A stretch of 64,000 nucleotides of DNA from Fistulifera solaris (GCA_030295235.1 AP026140.1:558001-622000); one strand, 5' to 3'; positions 22,870-33,526 are shown, numbered from the stretch's first letter. A program made the numbers and translations. The notes: generated by a model from the sequence alone, not told the origin.

Positions 22870-23820
22870 ATGAGTTGCGTGGACGCTTATTGTCGACGTC
22901 TTCGCATTGACGAACGTCCGATCGAACCGACAATCGAAACCTTGCAACTGTTGACGGAACGCCACTTGCAGTACATTCCGTTTGAGAATATTTCCATGCA
23001 TTTGGTGAGCGAAGATGACGCACCGGTCGTTCTTGAGCGGGAAAAATTGCTTCACAAAATTCTGACTCAACAAAGGGGCGGCTGTTGTTTGGAATTGAAT
23101 GGAGCCTATGCAATATTGTTGCAAGAACTTGGATATCGCGTTCAATTCATATCTTGCTGGGTGTATGCCGGAGCCGAACGAGGCCACGCCTCGAAAAAAG
23201 CTAAGTTTCGAGTGCAACAGACCCATTTCGTGTTGTTGGTCCAACCTCCGAACGACGATACCGTGAAATACTTGGTGGACGTAGGACTCGGTGAACCGCC
23301 CTGTCATCCGCTACCTTACATTTTGAATCAAGAAACGGTAACTCCGGACGGTATGCAAAGCCGAATTGTGGAAGATCCTCGTGGAAGTTGGAAGGATGGT
23401 TCGGGTAGAGAGAGGAAATGTCATATTTTGGAATGGTTCAAAAACAATGGTTGGGAACCACGTCTACAATGGGATGCTTGCGATGCTGTTTTCGACAAAG
23501 ACCATATCGACGTTTCCTCCAGTCTGCTTTGTTATCAATACGTCGTTCCGATTCTGACCCATCCGAAAAGCACATTTTCCCGAAAGCTCATCGTTTGCCT
23601 CCTCAATCGCAACGAGAAATTGTCTTTGAGCGGCTGGACACTAAAACGAACTTCTCCGAGATTTGTGAACTCGGTCATTACAACAGAAAGCGTGGAATCA
23701 CAGGATGAATTGAAGCAAATATTACGAGACGAATATGGAATGGATATTTCATGGCTTTCGGACTTGACCGTGAATCGCTCAAATGACCATCATGCTGGTA
23801 AAATTTGGGATCATTTGTGA
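22870..23820 (+). CDS. NAT: Arylamine N-acetyltransferase
   Basis: Acetyl-CoA-dependent acetyltransferase acting on arylamines and hydrazines, 316 residues, intronless, probably cytosolic. The cysteine-protease-like triad is readable: Cys73 in QQRGGCCLELN, His119 in QQTHFVLLV, and Asp137 in YLVDVGLGEPP. The N-terminal helix bundle has LQYIPFENISMHL. The family usually has Arg, Phe or another residue before the catalytic Cys; here it is Cys72. The start is the ATG at 22870. Such single NAT genes occur patchily in protists. The substrate in vivo is not inferable. Confidence 0.92.
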   Translation: MSCVDAYCRRLRIDERPIEPTIETLQLLTERHLQYIPFENISMHLVSEDDAPVVLEREKLLHKILTQQRGGCCLELNGAYAILLQELGYRVQFISCWVYAGAERGHASKKAKFRVQQTHFVLLVQPPNDDTVKYLVDVGLGEPPCHPLPYILNQETVTPDGMQSRIVEDPRGSWKDGSGRERKCHILEWFKNNGWEPRLQWDACDAVFDKDHIDVSSSLLCYQYVVPILTHPKSTFSRKLIVCLLNRNEKLSLSGWTLKRTSPRFVNSVITTESVESQDELKQILRDEYGMDISWLSDLTVNRSNDHHAGKIWDHL

Positions 23821-24639
23821 AGTTAACAAGTCTTGAAACTCCAAATCTTAGGAAGTTGTAGGTCGGTTCAGTCGCGGAAAATTCGTTTGACGCAATCAGT
23901 CCGTTTCATCATGCAACGTACGGAACGCATTTTCGTCGGGAAGCTGCGTTAGGAGAGGAGTCATCAAGGCAAGTCTAAGACCGCAAAATAGGAAAACAAT
24001 CGATCCAGATAACGTTTAGACGCTTATGACAACCCTTGCCAAATCCAAATCGATTGACAAATGGAAATGCAGATACTGTCGAGCGAAAACCGCTAAAAAC
24101 ATTTTAGAAAAGAATTACTATACATTAAAGCTACATTGGAGACACATGCAAATCAAAATAAGCCATTTTGCTTTCTAGTTTAACAATCCTTCTATCGATT
24201 TTTTACGTCTTTTAAGTAAGCCCGTTCACACATCAATAGCATTCCAGAACATGAGTTTTGCTAATAAGAGTCAATCCTGCCCGGTCAAAATACTACCAAA
24301 GGTGTTCTGAGGAACAACGAGGAATAACCTAGTTATATCTCTTTGATGTGGTAGAAAGTTCCTTTGCAGCACATTGGCCGATAACTCCTGCCTGATCTAA
24401 GACATGTTGCAACATGGCATTGGCACCGGGCGCGGCATTTACAGTCCTAACAGCAACACTTGACAACCTAGCACTATAGAGAGTCACGCTGAATCATCCG
24501 GGGACGCCAAAACACCTATTCTTCTCCGAAAAAACTACTCCGTACTTCAAAAATATTGTTGTAAGCAAAAGACTCCTCTAGTTTTTCTTTTCAGATTATC
24601 AACGTATGATGTAGAAATTAATTTGTTATTTCTGCATCC
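23821..24639. other. Intergenic region before the tRNA gene
   Basis: No gene I can support. Contains one ACTCCGTA copy (24537-24544). Base composition is AT-rich like other intergenic DNA here. Confidence 0.55.
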
Positions 24640-24790
24640 GTTGCGATGGCCGAGTGGTAAGGAAACATTGTCGTTCGATCCGACATTCACATCGAAACTC
24701 TGCGCTTACATGTAAACGTTCTGTCAGGTCTAAGGCGCAAGATTAAGGCTCTTGTCTTCATTGGCGGGGGTTCAAATCCCCCTCGCAACA
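24640..24790 (+). tRNA. tRNA-Leu (anticodon AAG) with a 71-bp GT...AG insertion in the D-loop
   Basis: Without the insertion the gene folds as an ~80-nt tRNA. The acceptor GTTGCGA/TCGCAAC pairs fully, the D-arm is GCC..GGC, the anticodon stem is CAAGA/TCTTG with loop TTAAGGC, and the T-arm is GGGGG, TTCAAAT, CCCCC with discriminator A24790. Anticodon AAG reads CUU leucine codons. The insertion 24657-24727 begins GTAAGG and ends TTCTGTCAG, and its removal gives the ordinary D-loop GAGTGGTCTAA. It contains a second perfect T-arm-like hairpin at 24669-24685 (TGTCG, TTCGATC, CGACA). Whether it is spliced, and by what, is unknown. The 3' 61 bp recur at 33723-33783. Confidence 0.8.
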
Positions 24791-25343
24791 AATCCTTTTG
24801 ATTCTTTACATGCTGTTTGGTAGACTGCTGCTAACTTTACAAGTACTCTTTGACTAGGAAGACCCTACCGGTAGCAGTAGTCTAGATTTAGTTTATTCCA
24901 TTTTGGCCACGTGTGAAATTCGTAACTCTCGACTACTGGACTTGTGACACAGGAGGAGGACACAAAGCTCTATCGAATGTCCAAGGGTGAAAAATCGTTG
25001 CTTACTATTTGTCATCAATAGACACAATGAGTTACTATACAAAGCACAGTTTCTCTTTCGATTCGATGGAGTCCCAACATTGACTACCTGGTACATGGTC
25101 GAGGCGTTCGCTCATCAATGCAATCACGTGTCGGTGAAGGACGCGGCCATCGTTTGAATGGTCTAAATGAATGATTCGAAGATCTTTTGTTTGAGTGACG
25201 AGAAAGTTGAATGATAAAACATTTATGAAAATTTTGCTGACTATAAAGGCATTACGACTCGGTCACGGATTACCTTTTTGTTTCTTACGACTTGCAACCT
25301 TTGTTTTGACATCGGCTTTTCTCAAATCAGCAAGTGCCTTTTT
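24791..25343. other. Left non-coding part of the island
   Basis: About 550 bp after the tRNA with no supportable gene. It precedes the stop codon of the minus-strand gene at 25344. Confidence 0.5.
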
Positions 25344-27110
25344 TTATGGCTTCAATCGTCTGTTCAATGCTTCTACCCGTTGTTTTCGCGTCAAACCTTC
25401 AGTGTCAACACTCGCATACCCCGCTTCACTAGGAAAAACAAAACATAGCTTAATGGCATCCCATGATTTCAGCTTTGGATTTGCCAGTATCATCTCTAAT
25501 GCCTTTTGGTATCGCTGGTCGCCCGCTCTTCCATGTTTGCGACGCTGAGTCGGCCCGTTGGCTAACGCAGTAAGTCGAGTCGAATCATTAGCCGGAAGAG
25601 CTCGTTTTACGTTGGAGGTTATCAGGACTCTCGCTTGCTGGCTGTCCTTATCTACACCGCCATCAACTCTTGGGCGTTTACTGCGGTTTCGTCTTTGGTA
25701 CGTGTCGAGTGCAACATCCTTTTCACCTCCCATGTATGCATCGAAATCTTCTTCATTACTGCTGCTATCATCGTCGTCATCGTTGTTGTGATTTTTGTCA
25801 TCAATTCTACAAGTAATATGGTCATCACCGATTTTCCCCGGTAGCCCCTCGTAAACCATTGCTAGGAATGTCCGACGATCTTGTTCAGCACTAGCTTGTG
25901 TCCATTCACCCATTGCTTGCAATTCAAAGGGAACAAATTGTCTTAATGCGTACCTTCGAATGCTGGCAAAGATTTCGTCCTGCCCAATACAATAAGTTCG
26001 AGAGCCTGGGACGGAATCAATAAGATCATAAGCGTTGCCATATTTAATCAAACTGACGACATGGTCTCGAAATAAAAGCGTAGCCCCTGCGTTGTTGCGT
26101 GCCTGCGCGAGGATTTCCAAGACATCGCGTACACTGTCATCGTCGAAAATATTGGCTACCCTTGCTCCAATCAAGCTTTCGTCTCTTAACACTTGGCTGT
26201 TCACTAGTGAGTTTTCAAGGTTGGTATATTCCTCTGGGTCCGGTCGTAGGATTCTCAGGTATCTTATGCATCCAAAGTCGATATTGTGCTCGATTTTCCG
26301 ATTTTCTATTGTATAGCCAGAACAAATGTGGCACTTCACATTAAGTGCAGAAATTACTGCGCAGGCATTTGCAGTTTCGGGGTTCTGACCTTGGCGTGTA
26401 GAGAGCATGACGACACGTTCCCCTCGGTTGCCATCTTCATCGTTGCCGAAGTCGTTATACTCGTCGTGATCTTCGCCGTTTTCTGCGCTGCTGCCATTGT
26501 TTCCATTGTCGTTGACAACGTCCAAGTCGTTGTCATTTGGAAAATCATTTCTGATGTGTGCAATTTGGAGAGGTTCATTAGTATCATTCTTCTCCTCGTC
26601 GCTGCTATTACTACTGTCGTTAAAGCCGCCGTCATCTTCGTCGTCGTTGTCGTATTCATAGTTAGCGTCGTCGCATATTGTCCATCTTGTGTCGACAAAG
26701 CTTATCACTGGCAATGGCACGCCGTCCTCGATCCATTCTGGCGGCGTTTCATCAGCCGATCGCCCTCGGTGCCGCAAGGCATGTATCTGCCGATAGTTTG
26801 CATTGGCTTGATTCATTTGCGCTCGGAACATCCTAGCATGAAATGCTGCACTTTCTGAGCCGCCATATTGATAATAGCAGAAATATTTTGCCCTGATGCA
26901 CGCCCGCTTCTTTTCTTCATACGTACTATAGTCAGAGTATTTCACCTTCCAAAAAAGTCCCTTCTCGTGGTATACGCCAACCATCTCCCCGTCTTGTCGA
27001 AGCTCAACTGTCGTTGACTTGTTGTTTGCGTTTTGCAAAGCAGAAAAAATCCTCAGATTGCTTTTTCTCGTTATTTTCCCGATTAAGATCAATGTGATCG
27101 ACTTGTTCAC
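25344..27110 (-). CDS. Island protein: HNH-type segment, acidic linker and peptidase-like domain
   Basis: A long open frame (up to 588 codons). Its first part carries the second half of an HNH motif (RKSNLRIFSALQNANN), and the matching first half (QVDHIDLNRENN) lies just upstream in another frame. Next come a very acidic Asp/Asn-rich region and a domain with Cys in ANACAVISAL, His in FRDHVVSLIKYG and Asp in YDLIDSVPG. The order Cys, His, Asp suggests a papain-like peptidase, which is inference. The tail (LTRKQRVEALNRRLKP) is basic. Most likely mobile-element cargo; not recognised as a named family. Confidence 0.5.
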   Translation of the reverse strand: MNKSITLILIGKITRKSNLRIFSALQNANNKSTTVELRQDGEMVGVYHEKGLFWKVKYSDYSTYEEKKRACIRAKYFCYYQYGGSESAAFHARMFRAQMNQANANYRQIHALRHRGRSADETPPEWIEDGVPLPVISFVDTRWTICDDANYEYDNDDEDDGGFNDSSNSSDEEKNDTNEPLQIAHIRNDFPNDNDLDVVNDNGNNGSSAENGEDHDEYNDFGNDEDGNRGERVVMLSTRQGQNPETANACAVISALNVKCHICSGYTIENRKIEHNIDFGCIRYLRILRPDPEEYTNLENSLVNSQVLRDESLIGARVANIFDDDSVRDVLEILAQARNNAGATLLFRDHVVSLIKYGNAYDLIDSVPGSRTYCIGQDEIFASIRRYALRQFVPFELQAMGEWTQASAEQDRRTFLAMVYEGLPGKIGDDHITCRIDDKNHNNDDDDDSSSNEEDFDAYMGGEKDVALDTYQRRNRSKRPRVDGGVDKDSQQARVLITSNVKRALPANDSTRLTALANGPTQRRKHGRAGDQRYQKALEMILANPKLKSWDAIKLCFVFPSEAGYASVDTEGLTRKQRVEALNRRLKP

Positions 27111-27383
27111 GTCTCGTCAACAACTTGCCTGTAAAACACTCCATCGCCAATCGATAAAAAGTCCGAACTCTTCCACAGCACCAAGTAAGCATTTTAATGA
27201 ACGGAACTTTTGAATTTTCGCTGTGCAGCTTGTATGTAATAACGGTGATCTTGCAAAAGTGCCGGCTTCGATATCAAACAAATGGTCACCTTTTTCGTTT
27301 ATCAAGATCGGCAGTTTTGGATGTTTGTACCATCTTTGCTTACGAAGCCATTTTTGTTTGCGACGCAAGGCTCGGCTGCTCAA
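27004..27383 (-). CDS. Upstream part of the HNH-type island gene (split frames)
   Basis: Overlapping minus-strand frames from about 27383. One encodes a basic N-terminus (MSSRALRRKQKWLRKQRW) and the other encodes GRVRTFYRLAMECF followed by QVDHIDLNRENN, the histidine-bearing part of an HNH homing-type nuclease. Together with the gene at 25344 it represents one ancestral coding region whose frame is no longer continuous here. Confidence 0.4.
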
Positions 27384-27496
27384 GCACTGTTTATACTTGA
27401 TCTTTAAATCTCTCGTTGACTCTCGAAGGCTCGATTCGTATCTATCGCAATATGTGAGTGCATTTCTTCCACTTCATACTCAGATTCTGTTGCGAC

Positions 27497-28444
27497 TTAC
27501 CCAGGTGTTCGGTTGGCAAGGAGCATGTTCTCATGTTGCGTTATCCATTCCAGAAGGTCCAAGTTGTTGTTACACCGATCTCCCTTGTGATGGACTACAT
27601 GATTGGGACTTGGCCGAGGTCCATGAAAAGTTGCAGCAATCAACGCCGCGACGGAACATTTGAACCGGGTATTACCCTTACTACAGTCCTCATCAGAAAG
27701 ATTGACATACCGATAGTTCTCAGGGTTTGGAGCTGCCAACATTAGTTTATAGGATCGCACCAACCAACTGTCTTTCCTCGGTTGTTTCCCACGCTTCCAA
27801 GATCTACGACCGATGACTTCGCCTATTCCCTTGTTGAGATAGTCCTTAGCTGTAGCCGTTGTCACCCATTGACGGTGACATGCCAAAACAAACCCGGCCC
27901 GGCTTACGAAGTACACGACTGGAAGATGAGGAAGGTAGTTCGGTGCCATATAAACTTGTGTTCCATCCGCCATGCTGCCAAAGAAGCCTCTCGTTTGACC
28001 TTGCGGCATCGGAACAAACCCTGAATTCTGCGCAACACGGAGGCATTCCTCGTACGCTAATACAGTTTTTTTGGTAGCGAGCATAGCTTGAATGAAGCGC
28101 GGAACTTTGCCCAAGGAGCCCTCCTGAAACAACTTATTAGGAACTCCAATCGGAAGATAGTATCCGTCATCGTCTGAATGGTAGGCGGTACTTTCTTGAT
28201 TTGAAAGTCGTATTAGTTCCCAAAAATCTTGCATTACTGCTGGATCCGCGTATTGAAGAGGGACGCCATCGAAACGAACGCCTTGTGGACGGAGGGTTCG
28301 ATCTCCATTGAGCTCGAACTCTCTAGGGTCTTGATAGGGTATCGATACAACTGGATCAAGCCTAGCACCAGTGTTTCCATGAATTGAAGCCCAGAACGGT
28401 GGTGTATTGCTGAAAATAGCCAAGGCTATCCTTTCGAATCTCAT
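27497..28444 (-). CDS. HNH endonuclease-like island protein
   Basis: About 315 residues from the ATG at 28444. The C-terminus has an arrangement of YRYVNLSDEDCSKG, VAALIAATFHGPRP, VVHHKGDRCNNNLDLLEWIT and ENMLLANR. This matches HNH nucleases of the homing or phage type (xVHHxxGxxxNNxxxNLxWxT). The N-terminal 200 residues have no family that I recognise. Such nucleases often drive or accompany mobile DNA. The downstream neighbour also carries an HNH motif, so two related nucleases sit side by side. Confidence 0.65.
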   Translation of the reverse strand: MRFERIALAIFSNTPPFWASIHGNTGARLDPVVSIPYQDPREFELNGDRTLRPQGVRFDGVPLQYADPAVMQDFWELIRLSNQESTAYHSDDDGYYLPIGVPNKLFQEGSLGKVPRFIQAMLATKKTVLAYEECLRVAQNSGFVPMPQGQTRGFFGSMADGTQVYMAPNYLPHLPVVYFVSRAGFVLACHRQWVTTATAKDYLNKGIGEVIGRRSWKRGKQPRKDSWLVRSYKLMLAAPNPENYRYVNLSDEDCSKGNTRFKCSVAALIAATFHGPRPSPNHVVHHKGDRCNNNLDLLEWITQHENMLLANRTPG

Positions 28445-29451
28445 GGGAGAACTTGATCTCGCAGACAACTGAACACCAGAAATGTTTTCGTTTTCTTCAG
28501 CCTTTGATTGATGAAAGGAGGAACATGAGAAAAAATTTGGATCAAATCAATGGCTTGGTGGATAATCGTTCGAGGACTCCCATCAAAGGACCCACACGGG
28601 TCTAGATTGCCCAACTGTGTGTGTGTGTGTGGCGGTCATTTGGCAAAAATATGAAAGTTGGATCTCTCATTCAGCTCTGTGCGTTATCAAGCGAGACAGA
28701 CGCCCACTGATCAACTGATCCCCGCAGACATCGCGTTCTGGTCATTTCTTATCATCGTAGAACTTTGCCTTATTCATTCAAGAACACAAGCGATCGTTGA
28801 AGTACAACGTTGTTGAGCGTCCACCTAGTGCCTCCAGAACCAGACTCCAGGTTCAGACTTCAGACGCATGACTGCGAGTTTAAATTACATTATTTCTGAA
28901 AGACTTTTTCAGAAGAAAAAGAGTACCCCGCGAGCTCGACATTTTACAACAATGTTTCTCAAAATTGATGTTCGTTGTGAGTTGTGAATGAATATTATTT
29001 CAAACGTTGTTTTTGCCACATTTCGCGGCCACGAAAAGATCGAGTACCGGTCGTGACTGAAGCAGCGACGACTCACGATCAGGCGAAACTAGCAAATAAT
29101 AATACTTTGATACTCCGTATTATATTTTAAGTCCTATCCACGTTGTAGGTTCTTACTCTCGCGATATAAGCCACTAGAAACTGATTCAGACTGGCTGCCC
29201 CCAAAGAGACATCCGATTGGCTGGCCGGGAACCACCCTCACAAGATTCTCATCTACGGCGAATAATAATGTCGTTTTGAGATCTACCGAAAAAGTCCTCG
29301 ATGCAAGTAGACCGGTAACGGGCTAAAAAGTCAAATATTGGCTTTCAGTTCATATAATTGATTAACTCTCTTGTGTAATGTTGTAAGGAGAAAACGTACG
29401 CTTCTTCATTACTCCGTATTTTATTGTCCGACTCTCTCTGAGGGCTGAGGG
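28445..29451. other. Non-coding middle of the island
   Basis: About 1 kb without a supportable gene. It has a short TG run near 28617 and two ACTCCGTA copies (29112-29119 and 29411-29418). Confidence 0.55.
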
Positions 29452-29627
29452 CCATTTCTAACCGGAAGTTTCGTATTCGTATTTTCGCATTTCGCGTTCG
29501 TATCCGGAGAAAATGACAGACGAGAACTTTTGTATTTTCTTATTTCCCTCCCGTTTGGGCAAAATGGAAACGTGCGCGACCGGGCGAATACGAAATTACG
29601 AATTGCGAACATTCCGGTTAGAAATGG
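29452..29627. mobile_element. MITE-like sequence with 16-bp perfect terminal inverted repeats
   Basis: CCATTTCTAACCGGAA (29452-29467) is the exact reverse complement of TTCCGGTTAGAAATGG (29612-29627). Imperfect inverted similarity continues inward (TTCGTATTCG against CGAATACGAA). At 176 bp and without coding capacity it fits a miniature inverted-repeat element. I could not see a clear target-site duplication. It lies next to the 3' side of the retroelement. Confidence 0.6.
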
Positions 29628-30693
29628 TAACACTAACACAATCCTAAATATTTATTCCTAATTTTCCTGAAATGCGGATGCTTTTTCGACATTTGACTGA
29701 ATTTTCCACTGTTTTTTCTCTTTTGGCACAAATATTTTTTTCTTTCTTTCAGAAACTCCGATTTCTGAATCACTGTACCACAGTTAGTAGTAAAGCGACA
29801 AACCTGCGCCGGTTTCCCAGTGCGGAGGATTGCGCTGTGGCGCTATCTCTCGGATTTCGCAATAGCATGCTCACCGATCGAACCAACGAGAGACTCAAAC
29901 GAGATCGGATAAACCCACAAATTTCTGAGTACGGTCTCTTCCATTTCTTTTGCAGCTTTCTTGCAAGCTGGCGTGAGGCCGCAACAGCTTGTTTACCCAT
30001 GAGCCCGTCGACAGAAAAAACAAGAGGCGTGAAATCACGGCGGCGGTCCATACAGGGCTTACCGTAAAGTCTTCGTTTCTCGAGTTCTTGGGAAGCAAGA
30101 ACGTTCATTGGCTCGCGATTCTTGTGCGAAGGCGTCAGTGTCGGTAACGCTGGACGTCAAAGATGGTTGTTTTCCGATCGCTCCAGAAACCGTAAGTAGA
30201 AATGTCGCCGAAGTTCTTGTTCTTTTGTGCATTCCGATTGTCAGTGCTGTAAGTGTGGATTGTCGGTTCGCTATGCATTACTGCTTTTGGGCCATGCACA
30301 AAGAGACATGAATTCGTTTTTGACATCGTCGTGTCGAAGGATGACAAGACCGCCCGTGTTTGCATGTTTGAGCGTGTTCTACCGAGAAAGGTTTGTTGCA
30401 TCCGTCACACTTCTGGGGAAGTGCTTGGATAGGTAGACCTGCACGAATCGCGAAGACTGTCTCGGAACTCATCTTTAGACAAATCAGTGTCTGTGAGAGT
30501 TTTCGGTCTGACGGAAAGCCAAATTCCAGACGATTTTGCTCGCAAAAGACGTCGCTTTTCTTGTTTGCCTTTTTCATCGTCTCCTTTCGCGAGCGCAAAT
30601 ATCTTTCAGGGTCTGGAGTTCACTAGCGTGGCGACTTGCGGAAGCCGCAGCTCTTCGATTTTTGCTCGTTCTTGATGTTGTCGGAAGTTTAAA

Positions 30694-32353
30694 TTAAGGT
30701 TCTCGAGCAAACTGCCTGAAATGAGCTTCGTGACTTTTTCCGAAGTTGAGAAATTGTGACGACATGTCTCCACTGGGTTCCAGACTCCGATACCAGCAGC
30801 TTTGGTTCCTAAAGCCAGAATTTTGCGCAATTCTCCGGTGACTGGCTCTTTTTGTCCAAGGAGCGGGAAGAAAATTGTTTTGAATTGCGGATTCTAATGG
30901 TTCGAATAGCGGTGCAATGCGTGGAATGACTCGCTGGATATATTGCCATTCCATTTGAAGAGAGTGACGAAAGCCGGAATAAGCGGACTGGGGATATTTC
31001 TTGGCAACTTCAGAGAGCAGATTGACTGTGCGTGTCCAATTTTTGATTTTTTCTTTGACGTATTCATCTCTTGCAGCTGCTGAACCAATAAAGCCACCAA
31101 GGTATCTGTGTCCGCCGAACATATTCAAATTCATATTTGGACAGAATTTCGTTGCACTTTTCTTCATTGCTCTGTCGACAGACAACAACACTTTGCTTGG
31201 TTCTGGAAAGTAGCCTCGAGCGGGACCGTACTGCATTAGGATTTCCATTGCTTTAGAAATGTCAGAGGATTTTCCAGCCAGAGCAACATCATCCGCATAG
31301 AAGGGCTGAACAATGTCTTTGACATTCTCTCGGATTTTCTCTGCAATAGGAGTAAGAGTTAAACCATAAAGGATCATGCTTAGAGGATCGCCTTGGGCTA
31401 TTCCTTCCCTGCTTAGGATCTCTTCACAGAAGTCAAAGTCTCGTACAAATAGAGTAGATGCATGTCTGTAGCAATTGAAAACAAATCTTGCTCCAGCTGG
31501 CCAAAGGTGCCGAACCGTCCAGAGCATTGAAAATCTGCTGAGTTCATTAAATGCGTTTCTTGCGTCAATTAGGAGCACTGCTTCGGGATCATTTTCGTCA
31601 TAATTTTCTTTTCGGTTGAGATCATCCTCATAGTCCAGCAGTCTTTCAGTGATTTCTTTTTGGACCTCTTCTAGGTTAGATTCGAGATCTTGGGCTTCTT
31701 CATCAGTGAATCCCATTTCAAGAAGAATGGTCTTTTCGAGAAGTGCTTCTTGGTTGGGTGACGCCAGGAATTTTAGCATTGCGTGAATGGATCCCTCGGT
31801 GCCTGAGGAGAGTCCCGTACAAAGGTTAAGGTTACCACATTCTTCTGCTGCCGAGTCACCCTTGAGAATAGCAACCGTTTTGGCCATTAAGCGACGGAAG
31901 ATTTCTTCAATTGCAATAGGGGCGAACTCCGGGCTTTTGTCTAAACCAATAAGTCTTGCATTTAGTAGGGCCCAAATTGCAGCATATGGAGGGCTGTGAT
32001 TTGCAAGCCATTCTGTCCAATGAGCCAACTCGCATCTCAGGCGAAAAGAAACTTTCCCGTGACCTAGGAGCCAATTCTTTAGAGTGACCGCGTCTGTTCC
32101 ACTTGGTCCTCCACTTCCTTTGAGTTTGGTGGCAGAGGTTGCGATTGTTTCTGCGGAGACTTCGTAAAGGAACTGCATCTGGAAGAAAATCATACTGTTC
32201 AAAGGCAAGTCGTCCTTCTGTTGTGTTGAGATCAGGGGTGCGCAACTCTGGATGTTTATCACGTAGAACCTCAATAACTTTGCGATTTGTTTTGGGGTCA
32301 ATATCTTCCGGATCGAGGACTCCTTTTGACTCGGTAGAGGTGAGTAATTGCAT
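30694..32353 (-). CDS. Reverse transcriptase of the island retroelement
   Basis: The open frame of about 530 residues has RT blocks in order: GGPSGTDAVTLKNWL, RLIGLDKSPEFAPIAIEEIF, LLIDARNAFNELSR (catalytic Asp), SREGIAQGDPLSMILYG, and QPFYADDVALAG (the YADD active site). The thumb region follows. An overlapping frame to 32353 encodes the preceding segment (VIEVLRDKHPEL). Copies DNA from element RNA. Confidence 0.8.
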
Positions 32354-32713
32354 TGCTTCTTTGGTTCGTCCGGGATTTCAACATGGCGTCAAAGCGTCGT
32401 GCCCTTTCTTCAAGGGTAAAAGCACGCTTTGATGGCTTATCCCGCTTTGCTTTTTCTAGAACTGTATCGTGATAAAGAGCATGCTGATTTCCCGATAACC
32501 AAAGATCCAATCGATCATTCAGTCTTCTGTTGATGTCTTTTTGTCGTTTGATATGTGGGGTGGACTCAAGAATGACCATGATGAAGACCAAGACTCGCTC
32601 GAAATTTGCTGTTCTGTGCTTTCGGACGTTTTGTAGCTCTTCAGTTAGAATGGAAAGAAACCGCTTTGAAGTGCCGTTTCGACGGAGGGTGTAAGCTCGT
32701 GACGGTGTTGCAA

Positions 32714-33526
32714 TTAGGGATTTGTACCAGTCTTGCCATTTTTTGTCAACTTCTTCGGGCAGTCCTCCTGTGAGGTGTGTTCCATCATTATCGTGGATGT
32801 GGTCGCCGAAAACTTGACGGATAGTTTGATGTGATTCCGTGTCAACAAATCCCGGAGGTCAGCATCAGGTTCCGGTGTAGAAAGTTGGTTGAATGTTGAG
32901 TTAGTGTGTCGGTCATACATTTCTTCTCCGTCTTCGCCCTCGTCACTGTCATCACTTCGGAAGTCAATAGGAGTGCCGTCGTGAACTTCAACTTGAATGG
33001 TGTCATTATGTCCTGTTTCCTGGTATTCCTGGTTTTGTACTGGTTGAGGTTGTGAGTCGATGACTTCGCGATTACTGTTTTGGATTTGGATCGTCTCATT
33101 TCCCGTGTCATTGTTAGCAGGGTTAGGGTTCGTGTCCTGAGGTCCAAGTCCAACCGGTTGGCAAAATTCCACCATGAGTTCTCTTCCGTTGATAGTGTGA
33201 GTGGTTTGAAGACGATCTTTGTTATGGCAGTCGGAACATTGGCAATTTGTACAGTAAATACCATTTTGCTTGCAGCGGCATCTATTTGTTTTGCAGTGGG
33301 CCTTTGGAGTACATTTGCAGCATCGGGATGCGTTGGCGTTTGGTCCTAAATGAATTTTTGACTTAGTACTCTGCTTCCTAGTGTTCCGCGTTCTGGTACC
33401 TTTTACTGGCTGGTGAGTAGTACTCGAATATGTCAGTTGATCAGGGTCGACTAGATGGATTGATGTTTCGCCAAAACTCACGGATCGCCGATTCGGCGAT
33501 GCAGCGTTTGAACCATGGTTGTCCAT
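32714..33526 (-). CDS. CXC-like cysteine-rich protein of the retroelement
   Basis: A 270-residue frame. Residues around 70-105 hold a dense cysteine pattern (CCKCTPKAHCKTNRCRCKQN followed by CTNCQCSDC) like tesmin/CXC zinc-binding domains, suggesting DNA or RNA binding. The rest is hydrophilic, rich in Asn, Gln, Thr and Asp. Its position directly upstream of the RT suggests the element's first protein. Host transcription-factor origin is the alternative, but the context argues against it. Confidence 0.6.
   Translation of the reverse strand: MDNHGSNAASPNRRSVSFGETSIHLVDPDQLTYSSTTHQPVKGTRTRNTRKQSTKSKIHLGPNANASRCCKCTPKAHCKTNRCRCKQNGIYCTNCQCSDCHNKDRLQTTHTINGRELMVEFCQPVGLGPQDTNPNPANNDTGNETIQIQNSNREVIDSQPQPVQNQEYQETGHNDTIQVEVHDGTPIDFRSDDSDEGEDGEEMYDRHTNSTFNQLSTPEPDADLRDLLTRNHIKLSVKFSATTSTIMMEHTSQEDCPKKLTKNGKTGTNP

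Larger units (their letters stand above)
29770..33526 (-). mobile_element. Retroelement: CXC-like zinc protein, reverse transcriptase, C-terminal zinc and nuclease-like modules
   Basis: Parts in transcription order on the minus strand are the CXC-like protein (33526-32714), the RT protein (about 32591-30694), a Cys/His segment (LPQKCDGCNKPFSVEHAQTC, near 30400-30470), and a C-terminal module (30108-29770, FTPLVFSVDGLMGKQAV and KRPYSEICGFIRSR). The RT and C-terminal pieces resemble a broad class of non-LTR-like elements of protists and lower animals, but the family name is uncertain. No long terminal repeats were seen. The frames are interrupted in a few places, so it looks inactive or affected by sequence error. 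Its 5' end lies within about 200 bp of the tRNA-Leu 3' fragment. Confidence 0.65.
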
